Positions 16,140 through 24,102 of a stretch of 64,000 nucleotides of DNA are shown piece by piece. Origin of the DNA: Actinomycetes bacterium (lineage in GTDB: Bacteria > Actinomycetota > Acidimicrobiia > Acidimicrobiales > Ilumatobacteraceae). Location of the stretch: contig JAKOUY010000006.1 of assembly GCA_029782355.1 (NCBI GenBank), positions 18,998 to 82,997 of the forward strand, read 5' to 3'. The translations under genes and the position numbers were made by a program. The notes beneath the pieces were generated by a model, which searched no databases, was not told where the DNA came from, and saw only the letters and a list, made by a program, of their open reading frames with translations. Position 1 is the first letter of the stretch. Each line of letters starts with the position of its first letter.

Positions 16140-16320
16140 GCTCGGCGGGCGGTGCGGGCTCGGTGCTCGGGTCGTCGGGCAGGCGGGCCAGGCGGCCCCG
16201 CTCGATCGCCCCGGCGAGCGCCTCCTCGGCCTCGGGGTCGAGGTCGTAGACCTCCCCGATGCTGAACCGCCGATCGATCAGCGGGTTCGAGAAGTTCTGC
16301 TTGGCCTCGTACCGTGCCAC
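16123..16320 (-). CDS. Small hypothetical protein
   Basis: 65 residues from GTG 16320 with GGAGGGG upstream. VARYEAKQNFSNPLIDRRFSIGEVYDLDPEAEEALAGAIERGRL resembles small phage proteins that sit near head genes and contain a 'G.vydl.p..a..li..G..' pattern. No function known. Confidence 0.74.
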   Translation of the reverse strand: MARYEAKQNFSNPLIDRRFSIGEVYDLDPEAEEALAGAIERGRLARLPDDPSTEPAPPAERDADA

Positions 16321-16390
16321 CCCCGGCCCCTCCGTGCTCGCGTCGTGTGCTCGGCCGTAGGGTAACCGGCCGCGCTCGGTGGCAGGCGGA

Positions 16391-16981
16391 TCACGCGGGC
16401 GGGACCGCTCCCGCCATCGCCATGCCCCACCGGCGCGCACCCGCCGGGCGAAGGTGCGCGCCGTCGTCCTCACGGAGCACCCCGAGGCCGAGGAAGCAGT
16501 GGCCGAGCGACACGTCGATCGAGTCACACGGCACCCACATCGGGTAGGACCCCGCCGACGCGAGCGCGTGCGCGGCGTCGTAGTAGCGGACCCCGTATGC
16601 GGCGTACTTGGCGGCCGTGGCCTGGAGGATCGGGATCGTCCAGTTGGCGGCCTCGGTCGTGCCGACCGGCCCGGGCGTGGACATGAGCCACGTGTTCCGC
16701 CGCCCGAGGTACACCTGGATCGCGACGAACTCCTCCACGTCGGCGGCGTACACCGCCTCCTTGGAACCTCGGCCCTGCGTGCACGGGGTGATCATGTTCC
16801 CGGAGAACGCGGCGATCCGAGCCGGGCTGCTGTGGTGGATGGCCTTGTCGCGCCAGTCACACCAGGCGGTCCCCGGCCAGTAGTAGACCTCGGCGCGGTT
16901 GTGACCGCGCAACCCGAGGAACCACCCGAGGTAGTCCCCGGCCTGGCCCATGAGCGAGTCCCCGAACACGGCGAAGTCCAT
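16391..16981 (-). CDS. SGNH/GDSL-family hydrolase
   Basis: 196 residues. DFAVFGDSLMGQ at the N-terminus is the block I GDS motif with the nucleophile Ser9, and the C-terminal LREDDGAHLRPAGARRWG supplies the D..H pair of block V. Such enzymes remove acyl groups or cleave esters. Located between terL and the portal genes, it is likely made late; it could trim host envelope esters or glycans, but no signal peptide is visible, so a virion-borne or cytoplasmic role is open. Confidence 0.82.
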   Translation of the reverse strand: MDFAVFGDSLMGQAGDYLGWFLGLRGHNRAEVYYWPGTAWCDWRDKAIHHSSPARIAAFSGNMITPCTQGRGSKEAVYAADVEEFVAIQVYLGRRNTWLMSTPGPVGTTEAANWTIPILQATAAKYAAYGVRYYDAAHALASAGSYPMWVPCDSIDVSLGHCFLGLGVLREDDGAHLRPAGARRWGMAMAGAVPPA

Positions 16982-17008
16982 CGCCGGAACGTAGCGCGCG
17001 CCGTCGTG

Positions 17009-18688
17009 CTACCGGGGGATGGCTCCCGTCGCGGTCGCCATGCCACCACCACCGCCGGGCTTGGCGTGCAGCACCTTCAGCCCGAGCGACGACGCGTCGA
17101 CCTGGTCGTCGTGCAACCCCTCGGGGAACGCGGTCACCTCGTCCAGGTAGCCGTCCACCCACGGAGCACCCGCGGGGAGGCGGAGGTTCCCCGAGTCGGC
17201 GTACCGGCCGATGTAGATCCGAGCCCGGACCGGCTTGGCCCCCTCGGTCACCTTCTCGGCGACGAGGTTGGTCATGCCCGAGCGGCGAAGGTGCTCCACG
17301 GCGCGGGCCTCGTCGTCGGTCATCCGTAGCCGGGCCTGCATCTCGGGACTGACCACGTACCCGGCCTGCGGCGTGCGGAGCAACGCGGTCACCTCCTCGA
17401 TCGCCCCGGCCGATTCGATGTGGTGCCGGTGGATCGTCGGCACCCGCACCTGCAGCAGCGCGATGGCGTTCGCCGTCGTCGCGTGATCCCACTGGCCGCG
17501 CACCTGATCCACCAGGTACCGGGCCGCGCCGACCGGCCACCACGCCTGGCCGACCACGAAGTCTCCCCGCTCGTTGTCCTTGAGTTTCAGGTCCCACGAC
17601 GCGATCGCCCGGCGGGTGGGCTTGCCGGGCCATTCCTCGGGCGGGACGAGCACGAACCAGTCCCGGCGGATCTCGGTGCCCTCGGCCTTGAGGGGGCGTT
17701 GCTGCTCCTGCGCCGCGGCGAGGTACGGGCCGAGGCCACGCGCTCGGGCGTGCACGTCGTCGCCGGAGAACCGCTCGGGCTCCAGCGGCTCGCCGGGCTC
17801 ACGGCCGAGGGGGTCGGGCGTGCCGTCGTCGTACGCCAGCGCGGGCAGGCACACGTGCTCCCACGTGTCGCCCGTCGCGTTCGCCGTGTCCTCCAGCAGC
17901 GTGTGCGTCAGGTCCTCGTCGTGGAGGCGTTGCTGGATGACGATGATCCACGCCTCCTCCTCGTCCAGCCGGTTGCGGATCGTGCCCTTGAACTGGTCGC
18001 GGACCTTCTTCCGTTCGGCGGCCGAGTGGGCCTGAGCCCACCCGCCGTACGGGTCGTCCAGCATGATCCCGCCGCGCACGAACTCGCCCAACTCCGGGTC
18101 GTACGCGCCGCCTCCCGCGCCGAACCCGAGGATGCCGCCCATGATCCCGTCGCTCTTCAGCCCGCCTCCGGCCGACGTGTTCCACCGGTCCTGCTGGCGG
18201 CGGTCGGGTTGGAGGTCGAACGCCAGGTGGTCGGCGTAGGTGCGGGCCATGTCGCGGACGATCACCGAGTTCTCGCGGGCGAGGCTGTCGGCGTACGAGA
18301 CGAAGATGAGCCGGGCTTGGCCCGAGGACCGGTCGAGCGCCCACGTGACACCCCACCGGGCGATCGTGCTCTTCCCGTACCGGGTGGGCAGGTTCCAAAT
18401 CTGGCGGGGGCTCCGGCCGGTCGCGGCGTCCACGAACTTGCGGGACAGGTACTCCACGTAGCGCCAGCGGCGGAGCACCCCGCCCGTGAGGTACGCGCCC
18501 ATCGCCGAGGGGGAGCGCCGCCACCCTCGGGCGAGCCGCTGCTGGAGCAGCGTGACGAGGGCGTCGATGTCGGCCTCGGCCCCGGCGGCCTCGGCCACGG
18601 CGATCGCCCGGCGGATCGCATCGAGGGACGGCTCGCCCGGTTCGTCGGGGAGCACCAGGTCCTGCGGCGGGACGAGGAGCCCGGTCAC
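17009..18688 (-). CDS. terL: Terminase large subunit
   Basis: 559 residues, the usual length. ATPase part: Walker A-like PTRYGKST (101-108), Walker B GIMLDDPY (207-214) and a coupling region with IQQRLHDEDL (251-260). Nuclease part: SWDLKLKD with a first acidic residue near 366, and GLHDDQVDA near the C-terminus for later metal ligands. It pumps and cuts DNA at the portal. GTG 18688 overlaps the stop of a 43-residue ORF. Neighbouring terS and portal genes confirm the role. Confidence 0.95.
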   Translation of the reverse strand: MTGLLVPPQDLVLPDEPGEPSLDAIRRAIAVAEAAGAEADIDALVTLLQQRLARGWRRSPSAMGAYLTGGVLRRWRYVEYLSRKFVDAATGRSPRQIWNLPTRYGKSTIARWGVTWALDRSSGQARLIFVSYADSLARENSVIVRDMARTYADHLAFDLQPDRRQQDRWNTSAGGGLKSDGIMGGILGFGAGGGAYDPELGEFVRGGIMLDDPYGGWAQAHSAAERKKVRDQFKGTIRNRLDEEEAWIIVIQQRLHDEDLTHTLLEDTANATGDTWEHVCLPALAYDDGTPDPLGREPGEPLEPERFSGDDVHARARGLGPYLAAAQEQQRPLKAEGTEIRRDWFVLVPPEEWPGKPTRRAIASWDLKLKDNERGDFVVGQAWWPVGAARYLVDQVRGQWDHATTANAIALLQVRVPTIHRHHIESAGAIEEVTALLRTPQAGYVVSPEMQARLRMTDDEARAVEHLRRSGMTNLVAEKVTEGAKPVRARIYIGRYADSGNLRLPAGAPWVDGYLDEVTAFPEGLHDDQVDASSLGLKVLHAKPGGGGGMATATGAIPR

Positions 18689-18816
18689 CGGCCGACCTCG
18701 GGCCCGGCGATCCGGTTCCGCTCAACATGTCCGATTCGCCTGTTGCAAGCACAGGATGTCCGATTCGGCCGTTCCGGCGTTCGAGGGTCCACTGCGAAAC
18801 CGGGTTCCGGGCTCAC
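18685..18816 (-). CDS. Tiny ORF overlapping a repeat region upstream of terL
   Basis: A 43-residue frame from GTG 18816 that overlaps its neighbours by 4 bp at both ends, as the real genes here do. However, it contains a 12-bp direct repeat and looks low in coding character (PNRTSCACNRRIGHVERNR), so it may be a regulatory spacer rather than a gene. Confidence 0.35.
   Translation of the reverse strand: MSPEPGFAVDPRTPERPNRTSCACNRRIGHVERNRIAGPEVGR
18727..18767 (-). repeat. Direct repeat and possible weak promoter upstream of terL
   Basis: ATGTCCGATTCG occurs at 18727-18738 and 18756-18767 (29 bp start to start). Between them is the inverted repeat CCTGT-TGCAAGC-ACAGG. On the minus strand TTGCAA is followed 17 bp later by TTGAGC, a poor -10. 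The copy AACATGTCCG resembles the operator half seen elsewhere. It could be a weak promoter or a packaging-related site; evidence is limited to the repeats. Confidence 0.4.
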
Positions 18817-18935
18817 CGGCCGAGCACCGCCCGGCGCACACGGAGCCACCACCACCGACGGCGGGACGGCACACGGGCGAACAGGGCCCGAACCTCGCCC
18901 GGGCTCGCCCACCCCTCGGGCTCGGGGCCGCTCAC
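18813..18935 (-). CDS. Very small basic protein
   Basis: 40 residues from GTG 18935, coupled by GTGA on both sides. Ends in a basic aromatic patch (RRRWWWLRVRRAVLGR). No family; coding is supported mainly by overlap pattern and third-position GC. Confidence 0.5.
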   Translation of the reverse strand: MSGPEPEGWASPGEVRALFARVPSRRRWWWLRVRRAVLGR

Positions 18936-19243
18936 CGGCCGAACCGCCGAGCGTGCGCGGCCTTCCACGGCGACGGCCTCACCGGGCGGCGGCGCGCCGC
19001 CGCCCGGAGCAGCCCGGCCAGCACCCGCCACCCGTGCCGGGTCACGTGGCCCCGCCACGCTCCCGCCCGAGACGGAGACGGCACGGCAGACGGCACGGCA
19101 GACGGCGACCACCGGAGGGTGAACCCGGCGATCTCCACGGGCTCGCCGTCACCGATCCGCACCCGAGCCGGGCCGCTCACGACCCGAGGCGTCGGGTACG
19201 GGCTCCCACCCGACAGCGTGCCCACCGGCACCACCGGGCTCAT
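18932..19243 (-). CDS. Small basic hypothetical protein
   Basis: 103 residues, ATG overlapping the upstream stop. First half is beta-like (PARVRIGDGEPVEIAGFTLRWS), second half Arg/Ala-rich and basic (RPVRPSPWKAAHARRFGR), suggestive of nucleic-acid contact. Lies between terS and terL; role not known. Confidence 0.6.
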   Translation of the reverse strand: MSPVVPVGTLSGGSPYPTPRVVSGPARVRIGDGEPVEIAGFTLRWSPSAVPSAVPSPSRAGAWRGHVTRHGWRVLAGLLRAAARRRPVRPSPWKAAHARRFGR

Positions 19244-19419
19244 GCTCGGGCCGCCACGTGCTCGGCGTGATCCTCGGCCAGCACGTCCTCCAGCATGGCC
19301 TTCGCCGCCGCCTCACCGTCCCGCACGATCGCCGCCCGGACCTCCGCCCCCAGCGACACGTCCGCCCGGAGCAGGGCCTCACACTCCGCACACCCGAACA
19401 CCCCGGCGTCGCCCATCAC
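19240..19419 (-). CDS. Small acidic protein
   Basis: 59 residues (GTG 19419, or 58 from the next ATG). Contains CAEC near the start, then an acidic helix (IVRDGEAAAKAMLEDVLAEDHAEHV). Directly follows terS with a GTGA overlap. Confidence 0.65.
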   Translation of the reverse strand: MMGDAGVFGCAECEALLRADVSLGAEVRAAIVRDGEAAAKAMLEDVLAEDHAEHVAARA

Positions 19420-20033
19420 CCGGCCTCCTCGGCCACCACCCGCGACTCGGCATCGATCGCCGCCGCCGCGTCCGCTTCCACCGCCTCGACCTCCCGCACC
19501 AGCCGGAGGGCACGCTGGACCTTCTCCGCCGCCGACGACTCCGCCACCGGACCACCCGCCTGCGGGAACATGACCTCCTGACGGACCGGGGCGTTCAGCC
19601 CGAGCAACCGGGCCCGCTGGCGGCCGATCCGATCCAGCACCAGCGCCGCCTGCGCCGCGGCCGTCACCTGCTCCGGCGTCGCGTTGTCCGGCGGGATAGC
19701 CAACCCGATCCACGACCGCTCCAGCGTGTCGAGTTTCGCGACCTCCTCGGCCACGTGCTCCCCGTACGTCGCCGCCGCCCGGGTACGCCACTGCTCCCGG
19801 ATCACCTTCACGTCGTCGGCCACCGTGCTCCGGCCGATCCCGAGCATCGAGGCGATCGTTCGGTACGGGACGTGGGCGAGGACGAGGACCGCGACCTCCT
19901 GGCGGCGTTCCTCGATCGCGAGGCGGCGGTCGGCGGTGCCGTTCCCGATCGGGCCGCGCGGTGCGGGCACGTCCGGGGTCTGTGGTCCGGCGGTGTCCGG
20001 GTCCGGGGTGGGGGGCTCGGCGTGTTCGGTCAT
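19416..20033 (-). CDS. terS: Terminase small subunit-like protein
   Basis: 205 residues. After a Pro-rich lead, AIEERRQEVAVLVLAHVPYRTIASMLGIGRSTVADDVKVIREQW is a helix-turn-helix of the type used by small terminases to recognise packaging DNA, followed by a long helical oligomerisation region and an acidic tail that may contact TerL. Gene order terS, small genes, terL on the same strand agrees. HTH and position are seen; the assignment is inference of moderate strength. Confidence 0.75.
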   Translation of the reverse strand: MTEHAEPPTPDPDTAGPQTPDVPAPRGPIGNGTADRRLAIEERRQEVAVLVLAHVPYRTIASMLGIGRSTVADDVKVIREQWRTRAAATYGEHVAEEVAKLDTLERSWIGLAIPPDNATPEQVTAAAQAALVLDRIGRQRARLLGLNAPVRQEVMFPQAGGPVAESSAAEKVQRALRLVREVEAVEADAAAAIDAESRVVAEEAG

Positions 20034-20084
20034 GGTGGCGGAGCGTACCCCTGGGTTCCGGTCGGGGGGCGGAGTGTCCGGGGG

Positions 20085-20477
20085 CTACTCGGTGAGGCGC
20101 GCGCACTCGGTGGCGCACGTGCGGGAGCACGGCTGGTCGTCGTGGGGGCAGCGCCAGTCGAGGACGGGGAGGTCGCCCGACGGGCGGTGGGCGGGGGCGA
20201 GGTCGTCCAGGCGTCGGGTGACGGTGCGGACCTGCCAGGCCACCCAGCGGTGCCACCGGTCGAGGCAGGTGGGGCACACGGGGCGGGGGTCGGCCTCCCA
20301 TTCGCCGGTGCGGTGGTCCCACTGGCGGACCCGCCATGTTCCGCCGTACCGGCCGACACGTCCACACGCGGGGGAGATCGTGGCGTCGGCGAGGCGTCCT
20401 GCGGTCGTGGGGGCGATCAGGTGGCGGTACTGGCCCGAGGGGGTCACGACCTCGGCGACGAACCCGAACCCGCTCAC
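20085..20477 (-). CDS. Hypothetical protein with Cys pairs
   Basis: 130 residues. ISPACGRVGRYGGTWRV, PVCPTCLDRWHRW and CPHDDQPCSRTCATEC give at least seven Cys, likely zinc-bound. GTG 20477 overlaps a small membrane-protein gene. A 51-bp gap separates it from terS. Not assigned. Confidence 0.72.
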   Translation of the reverse strand: MSGFGFVAEVVTPSGQYRHLIAPTTAGRLADATISPACGRVGRYGGTWRVRQWDHRTGEWEADPRPVCPTCLDRWHRWVAWQVRTVTRRLDDLAPAHRPSGDLPVLDWRCPHDDQPCSRTCATECARLTE

Positions 20478-20572
20478 TGGTCGCCCGGGTCGGCGTCGAG
20501 GCACACGGCGACGGCCGCGGCGAGGATCGTGACGGCGAGGACGGCGACGGTCACCACGGTGCGGCGGCTCAT
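20474..20572 (-). CDS. Single-span small membrane protein
   Basis: 32 residues: a short basic start (MSRRT), one hydrophobic helix (VVTVAVLAVTILAAAVAVCL) and an acidic end. ATG overlaps the upstream stop. Possibly an envelope microprotein. Confidence 0.6.
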   Translation of the reverse strand: MSRRTVVTVAVLAVTILAAAVAVCLDADPGDQ

Positions 20573-20895
20573 CGGGCGTTGTCCAGGTGCCAGTCGTGGC
20601 CGCACCGGGCGTACCCGAAGTGGGTCGCTACCTGGCCGTGGTGGTCGCGGTTGCGGGACCGGCAGTCGGGGCACCGTTCGGCGATCAGCCGGGCGTACGT
20701 ACGGCGGAGCACCTCCTCGATCGCCGTGCGGGACTCGGGCGACAGGTCCGGCGGGGCTCCGGCCATGAGCCGGTCCACCGGGTCGGGAGCGTGGCGCGAC
20801 GGGTTGGGGTTGGGGGTGGCGCGGAGGCAGGCGTCGTTGCACTCGCAGCGTTCACGATCGCATACCGCCCCGCACCGAGGGCACCGGCCGGTCAC
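20569..20895 (-). CDS. Zinc-ribbon protein
   Basis: 108 residues with CPRCGAVCDRERCECNDAC at the N-terminus and CPDCRSRNRDHH plus CGHDWH at the C-terminus, hence two probable zinc sites linked by a helix (ESRTAIEEVLRRTYARLIAERC). Such proteins are frequent in actinophage early operons; role unknown. Confidence 0.74.
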   Translation of the reverse strand: MTGRCPRCGAVCDRERCECNDACLRATPNPNPSRHAPDPVDRLMAGAPPDLSPESRTAIEEVLRRTYARLIAERCPDCRSRNRDHHGQVATHFGYARCGHDWHLDNAR

Positions 20896-21482
20896 GGCGT
20901 CACGTCCGGCCGCACGTGGAACCAGGGCGTCGGGCACGGGTCGTAGGCGATCCCGAGTTCACACCCGGCGTCGACCTCCTCCGGCGTCGCGGCCCGTTCG
21001 ATCCCTCCCGGGTCGGAGCCACCCTGACCGCACCCCGGGCACCGGGACGTGATCGCCCGAGCGTCCGCCACGACCTCGGTCCCGTGCTCGGTCAGGACCA
21101 GGCCACCCGCCAGCACCGAGTCGGTGATCTGGCCGACCAACGCCCGTAGCGCCTCGGTCGCCCGGTAGGCGTACCCGGTCAGGTCCGGCGGGGCGTGCAC
21201 CGCGGCGAGCACACGATCGGCGAGGGCCCGGTAGGTGCCGCGCACGTCCTCGCCCGAGTCGTCCCACCCGTGGGGTCGGTCGCCGTACGCGTAGGCGTCG
21301 TCCAACATCATGCGGGCCACCACGTCGCGGAGCGGCACCGTCCGGGCACGGTCGGCCGCATCGAGGCGCGCCAGCGCGGCTCGGGCCACCGCCTCGGCGA
21401 AGATCCGGTCGGCTCCGGCACGGAGCCCGGTCACCGACAGGACGGCCTCCTCGATCGCTTCCTGGCGGGGGTCGGGGATCAT
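20892..21482 (-). CDS. Helical protein with C-terminal zinc-binding segment
   Basis: 196 residues. First 140 are mainly helix (EAVLSVTGLRAGADRIFAEAVARAAL), the last part has SRCPGCGQGG and CELGIAYDPCPTPW. ATG at 21482 overlaps the stop of the ribbon-helix-helix gene. No recognised family. Confidence 0.73.
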   Translation of the reverse strand: MIPDPRQEAIEEAVLSVTGLRAGADRIFAEAVARAALARLDAADRARTVPLRDVVARMMLDDAYAYGDRPHGWDDSGEDVRGTYRALADRVLAAVHAPPDLTGYAYRATEALRALVGQITDSVLAGGLVLTEHGTEVVADARAITSRCPGCGQGGSDPGGIERAATPEEVDAGCELGIAYDPCPTPWFHVRPDVTP

Positions 21483-21691
21483 GTTCGGGGCCTCTCGGTC
21501 GGGGGTCGGGTCAGGGTCATCTCGGCGGCCGGGATCAGCCGGTCGAGGCCCTCGGCGAGTAGGCGGCACGCCAACCAGTTCGCGGCCACGTCGCGGTCGT
21601 CGGCCTCGGCGATCAGCCGGGCATGGAGGTCGGCCGGTAGGCGCAGCGTCACGTGCACCCGGTCCGGCGGATACTGGCGGGGACGGCTCAC
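21479..21691 (-). CDS. Ribbon-helix-helix DNA-binding protein
   Basis: 70 residues. RVHVTLRLPADLHARLIAEAD forms the ribbon and first helix, DVAANWLACRLLAEGLDRL the second helix, as in Arc/CopG proteins. It probably binds DNA as a dimer and could regulate this operon or a promoter class; no toxin partner is evident next to it. Confidence 0.78.
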   Translation of the reverse strand: MSRPRQYPPDRVHVTLRLPADLHARLIAEADDRDVAANWLACRLLAEGLDRLIPAAEMTLTRPPTERPRT

Positions 21692-21969
21692 GACCGGTCC
21701 TCGTTTCCTCGGTGGATCAGGGCTCGGCCCTCCGGCTGCGGCGGCGGTGAGGTCGGGCGAGGGAACACGAACCAGCGGGTCCCGTCCCACACGTGAACGC
21801 CACCACCCACCCCGGGGAGCGCCAAGTGGTAGTCGCCCGGTTCGGAGATCCCGAGCACCCGCCGATCCCACGCCCCATCCGACGCGGCGGCATCGAGCAC
21901 CCACAAGGTCTCCGGGCATCCGCACCACCGGCGCGCATCCGCCGGGAGCGGCACCGCGTCGTGGATCAC
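21688..21969 (-). CDS. Small hypothetical protein
   Basis: 93 residues, GTG coupled to the upstream gene. Trp-rich, with WCGCPETLWVLDAAA and VHVWDGTRWFVFPRP near the end. No recognised domain or membrane part. Confidence 0.7.
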   Translation of the reverse strand: MIHDAVPLPADARRWCGCPETLWVLDAAASDGAWDRRVLGISEPGDYHLALPGVGGGVHVWDGTRWFVFPRPTSPPPQPEGRALIHRGNEDRS

Positions 21970-22388
21970 CCCGCCGACCTCCCACACGTGACGAGCCGGT
22001 CGTCCAGCGTCAGGAGGTCCGTGCGGGCCAGCGCCATCGGCGAGCGGCCGCAGCACGGCGTCAGGTCCTCACCGAGCGGCGGGCACCGGTGCACCGGCGC
22101 GACCGGCGGCCGCACCCCGCGCATCACCCGCAGCGGGAAGTCCTGCGCGTACAGGAACCGGGGCTCGGTCCACTCCGGGCCGTACACCACCACGTCGTCG
22201 GCCACGATCCCCTCGGGCACCAGGCGGCAACGGCCCACGATCACCAGCACCGGCGACACGCCACCCGGAGCACGGAACCCGACGGTCGACACCTCGATCG
22301 TGTTCACGAACTCGGCCGACTCGCCGAGGGAATCCCCCGGCCGCAGGTCCTCCCAGCGGTCCACCGTCACGACCTCGGGGCGGCTCAC
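21966..22388 (-). CDS. Hypothetical protein
   Basis: 140 residues from GTG 22388, coupled to the 53-residue gene upstream. Beta-rich N-terminal half (VVTVDRWEDLRPGD; VSPVLVIVGRCRLVPEG), C-terminal half with CPPLGEDLTPCC. No assignment. Confidence 0.7.
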   Translation of the reverse strand: MSRPEVVTVDRWEDLRPGDSLGESAEFVNTIEVSTVGFRAPGGVSPVLVIVGRCRLVPEGIVADDVVVYGPEWTEPRFLYAQDFPLRVMRGVRPPVAPVHRCPPLGEDLTPCCGRSPMALARTDLLTLDDRLVTCGRSAG

Positions 22389-22546
22389 CGCCAACCCGCC
22401 GGAGGGTCACGGAACCAGCGGCCCGTCGGGTCCACCCCGAGCGGAGCGCGCCACTCGATCGCCGTGCAGCCCTTCGCCGCGGCGTCGGCCGTCAGGTACC
22501 GCACCCGGTAGCCGCGCACCCCTCGCCGCACCAGGCGGCCGGTCAT
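22385..22546 (-). CDS. Small basic protein
   Basis: 53 residues, ATG 22546, coupled at both ends by 4-bp overlaps. RRGVRGYRVRYLTADAAAKGCTAIEWRAP and GRWFRDPPAGWR give it a basic, aromatic profile. Function unknown. Confidence 0.65.
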   Translation of the reverse strand: MTGRLVRRGVRGYRVRYLTADAAAKGCTAIEWRAPLGVDPTGRWFRDPPAGWR

Positions 22547-22950
22547 GCTGCAACCCCGAGCACCAGCGGCAGGGTCGGGCCCGGCAGGTCGGTCGCCTCG
22601 ATCAGCGCGCCGACGCTGGCGAGTTCCACCCGCAGGCGGGCCAACTCGGTCACCGTCGCCGCCTCGGCGTCGGCCTTCCGGTCGTAGCGGTCACCGGCCA
22701 GCAGCACGCCCGGCAGGTACAGGTCGCCGCGGGCGTCGCCGAACTCGGCGGTCAGGTCCCGGTCGCCGACGAACAGGTGCAGCGTCCACGTGACCCGCTC
22801 GCCGCGGGCGTAGCCGTTGCGGGCCCGAGCGTTCGGGGAGATCCGGTCCTCGGTCGGGGAAGCGTGGCGCACCAGGCGGAACTCGGCGGCGGCGAGGAAC
22901 GGGGCGACGGCCTCGGCCCACGCGGCCCGGTTCGTGGGGAGGGCGTTCAC
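22543..22950 (-). CDS. Hypothetical protein
   Basis: 135 residues from GTG 22950. AAWAEAVAPFLAAAEFRLVRHASPTED, VTWTLHLFVGDRD and a helical C-terminus (ATVTELARLRVELASVGALIEA) suggest a small alpha/beta protein. An in-frame extension to the ATG at 23220 exists but has poor third-position GC and is taken as non-coding. Confidence 0.7.
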   Translation of the reverse strand: MNALPTNRAAWAEAVAPFLAAAEFRLVRHASPTEDRISPNARARNGYARGERVTWTLHLFVGDRDLTAEFGDARGDLYLPGVLLAGDRYDRKADAEAATVTELARLRVELASVGALIEATDLPGPTLPLVLGVAA

Positions 22951-23220
22951 CGGTCGGCCCTCGCGCACCGCAGGCAAGCGGCCGAGTGGGGGCGGACCGA
23001 ACCGGTACCGACCAGCGGGCTCGCCGACCGGTCGAGCAGCACCGACGCGCCGCACAGGGCCGTGTCGCCCTGCGGCGTCGCCGCCCGGTGCCACTTGCCG
23101 CGGCCGTCCACCGGCGGCCAGTAGTCCACCGCCGGAGCCACCCCGAGCGCCGCGAGGCGGGCCAGGCGGTCCTCCCGGGACTCCGGGCTCTTGGTCGGGG
23201 TGGTCGGGTTCTCGGGTCAT
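22947..23220 (-). pseudogene. First gene of P3 operon, apparently frameshifted just after its start
   Basis: The expected start is ATG 23220 with GAGGAGCCCCCG in front, as in the other P-type operons. Reading from it gives a Gly/Pro-rich product with poor codon use. Shifting by one base right after the ATG gives PENPTTPTKSPES, then REDRLARLAALGVAPAVDYW, high third-position GC, and continues through TALCGASVLL and CLRC to a GTGA coupling with the next gene. A shortened product from GTG 23141 (64 residues) is possible. Likely a one-base insertion, or a sequencing error. Confidence 0.6.
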
Positions 23221-23241
23221 CGGGGGCTCCTCTCGCCGCGC

Positions 23242-23281
23242 TGGACATGTCCAGCATACATCCGGCGGGGCTCGGGGGCAA
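23242..23281 (-). promoter_or_regulatory. Promoter P3 with palindromic operator
   Basis: Minus strand: -35 TTGCCC (23276-23281), 17-bp spacer, -10 TATGCT (23253-23258), operator TGGACATGTCCA (23242-23253), leader CAGCGCGG and GAGAGGAG before ATG 23220. It starts the operon running down to about 20 kb. Confidence 0.84.
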
Positions 23282-23338
23282 GGCTCGGGCCCGGATTTCT
23301 CGAGGCCCTGACCTGGGGTTCTTCCGGTTTCTCCGTGT

Positions 23339-23791
23339 CTACGGTGCACGCCACCGGATCGGCGGGAGGTCCGGCGGCGGGGCGTGCGGGCACGGCGAGC
23401 ACTCGACCCACCGGTGCGGCACGTGGATCTGGTAGCGGCGGCCCTCGTCCATCCTCGCGCGGAGCGGGTTCCGGGCTCGGTCCTCCGCCGCCTCGGCGGC
23501 GGTTTCGTCGCGCACCACGTACACCCACCACTCCTCCGGGGCGCGCTTGGACGCCTCCGCCCACGCCTGATCCGACGGCCAGGCGTGGCTCGACGCAAGC
23601 GCCCGGCGGCGGTTCTCGTTCACGTCGCGTCGGTACACCCGGCCCGGGCTCGGCGACGTGGGGAACGTCCCGTTGTACGCGTCCATGCGGGCCAGCACGT
23701 CCGCCGAGCAGTGGAACTCGTCGCCCACGATCACCCACCCGTCGGGGAGCCCCGCAAGCCACGACGCGTCGGGATGGCGGGGCACCCTCAT
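23339..23791 (-). CDS. Hypothetical protein, last gene of P4 operon
   Basis: 150 residues, ATG coupled to the upstream gene. PDGWVIVGDEFHCSADVLARMDAYNG, then EEWWVYVVRDETAAEAAEDRARN and a Cys-containing end (CSPCPHAPPPD). No family recognised. Downstream, 118 bp lead into the next promoter P3. Confidence 0.72.
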   Translation of the reverse strand: MRVPRHPDASWLAGLPDGWVIVGDEFHCSADVLARMDAYNGTFPTSPSPGRVYRRDVNENRRRALASSHAWPSDQAWAEASKRAPEEWWVYVVRDETAAEAAEDRARNPLRARMDEGRRYQIHVPHRWVECSPCPHAPPPDLPPIRWRAP

Positions 23792-24102
23792 CGGGGACAC
23801 ACGATCACCCCCGAGAGGTCCAGCGGCGGTTGGGCGAGCACGTCCATCAGGTGCCCGTGGTCCGGGCACCACAGCGACCCGGCCGGGCCGTGGGTCCGCC
23901 ACACGTTCCGCGCGCACGGCCAGTCGTCGGGCTCGTCCCGCTCGCCGCACGTGAGGCCCGTGACCGGCGGCGGCTCGGGCCACACGTCGCCGGGGAACAC
24001 GCCCGACAACGGCTCGCAGCCGCCGTGGAACCGACGCCAGCACTCGGCGTCGCATTCGTGGTGGCAGGCCCCACCGTCGGGGCACCGCCGCGCCGAGGTC
24101 AC
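23788..24102 (-). CDS. Cysteine-rich hypothetical protein
   Basis: 104 residues with at least eight Cys (CPDGGACHHECDAECW, LTCGERDEPDDWPCARN, LWCPDHGH). The His/Cys set suggests two zinc sites. GTG 24102 coupled to the upstream gene. Unknown function. Confidence 0.72.
   Translation of the reverse strand: MTSARRCPDGGACHHECDAECWRRFHGGCEPLSGVFPGDVWPEPPPVTGLTCGERDEPDDWPCARNVWRTHGPAGSLWCPDHGHLMDVLAQPPLDLSGVIVCPR

Noticed and set aside
17420..19270. Long plus-strand frame opposite terL
   Set aside because: It mirrors the terminase gene and has no start signal, motif or codon bias; a shadow of GC-rich coding.
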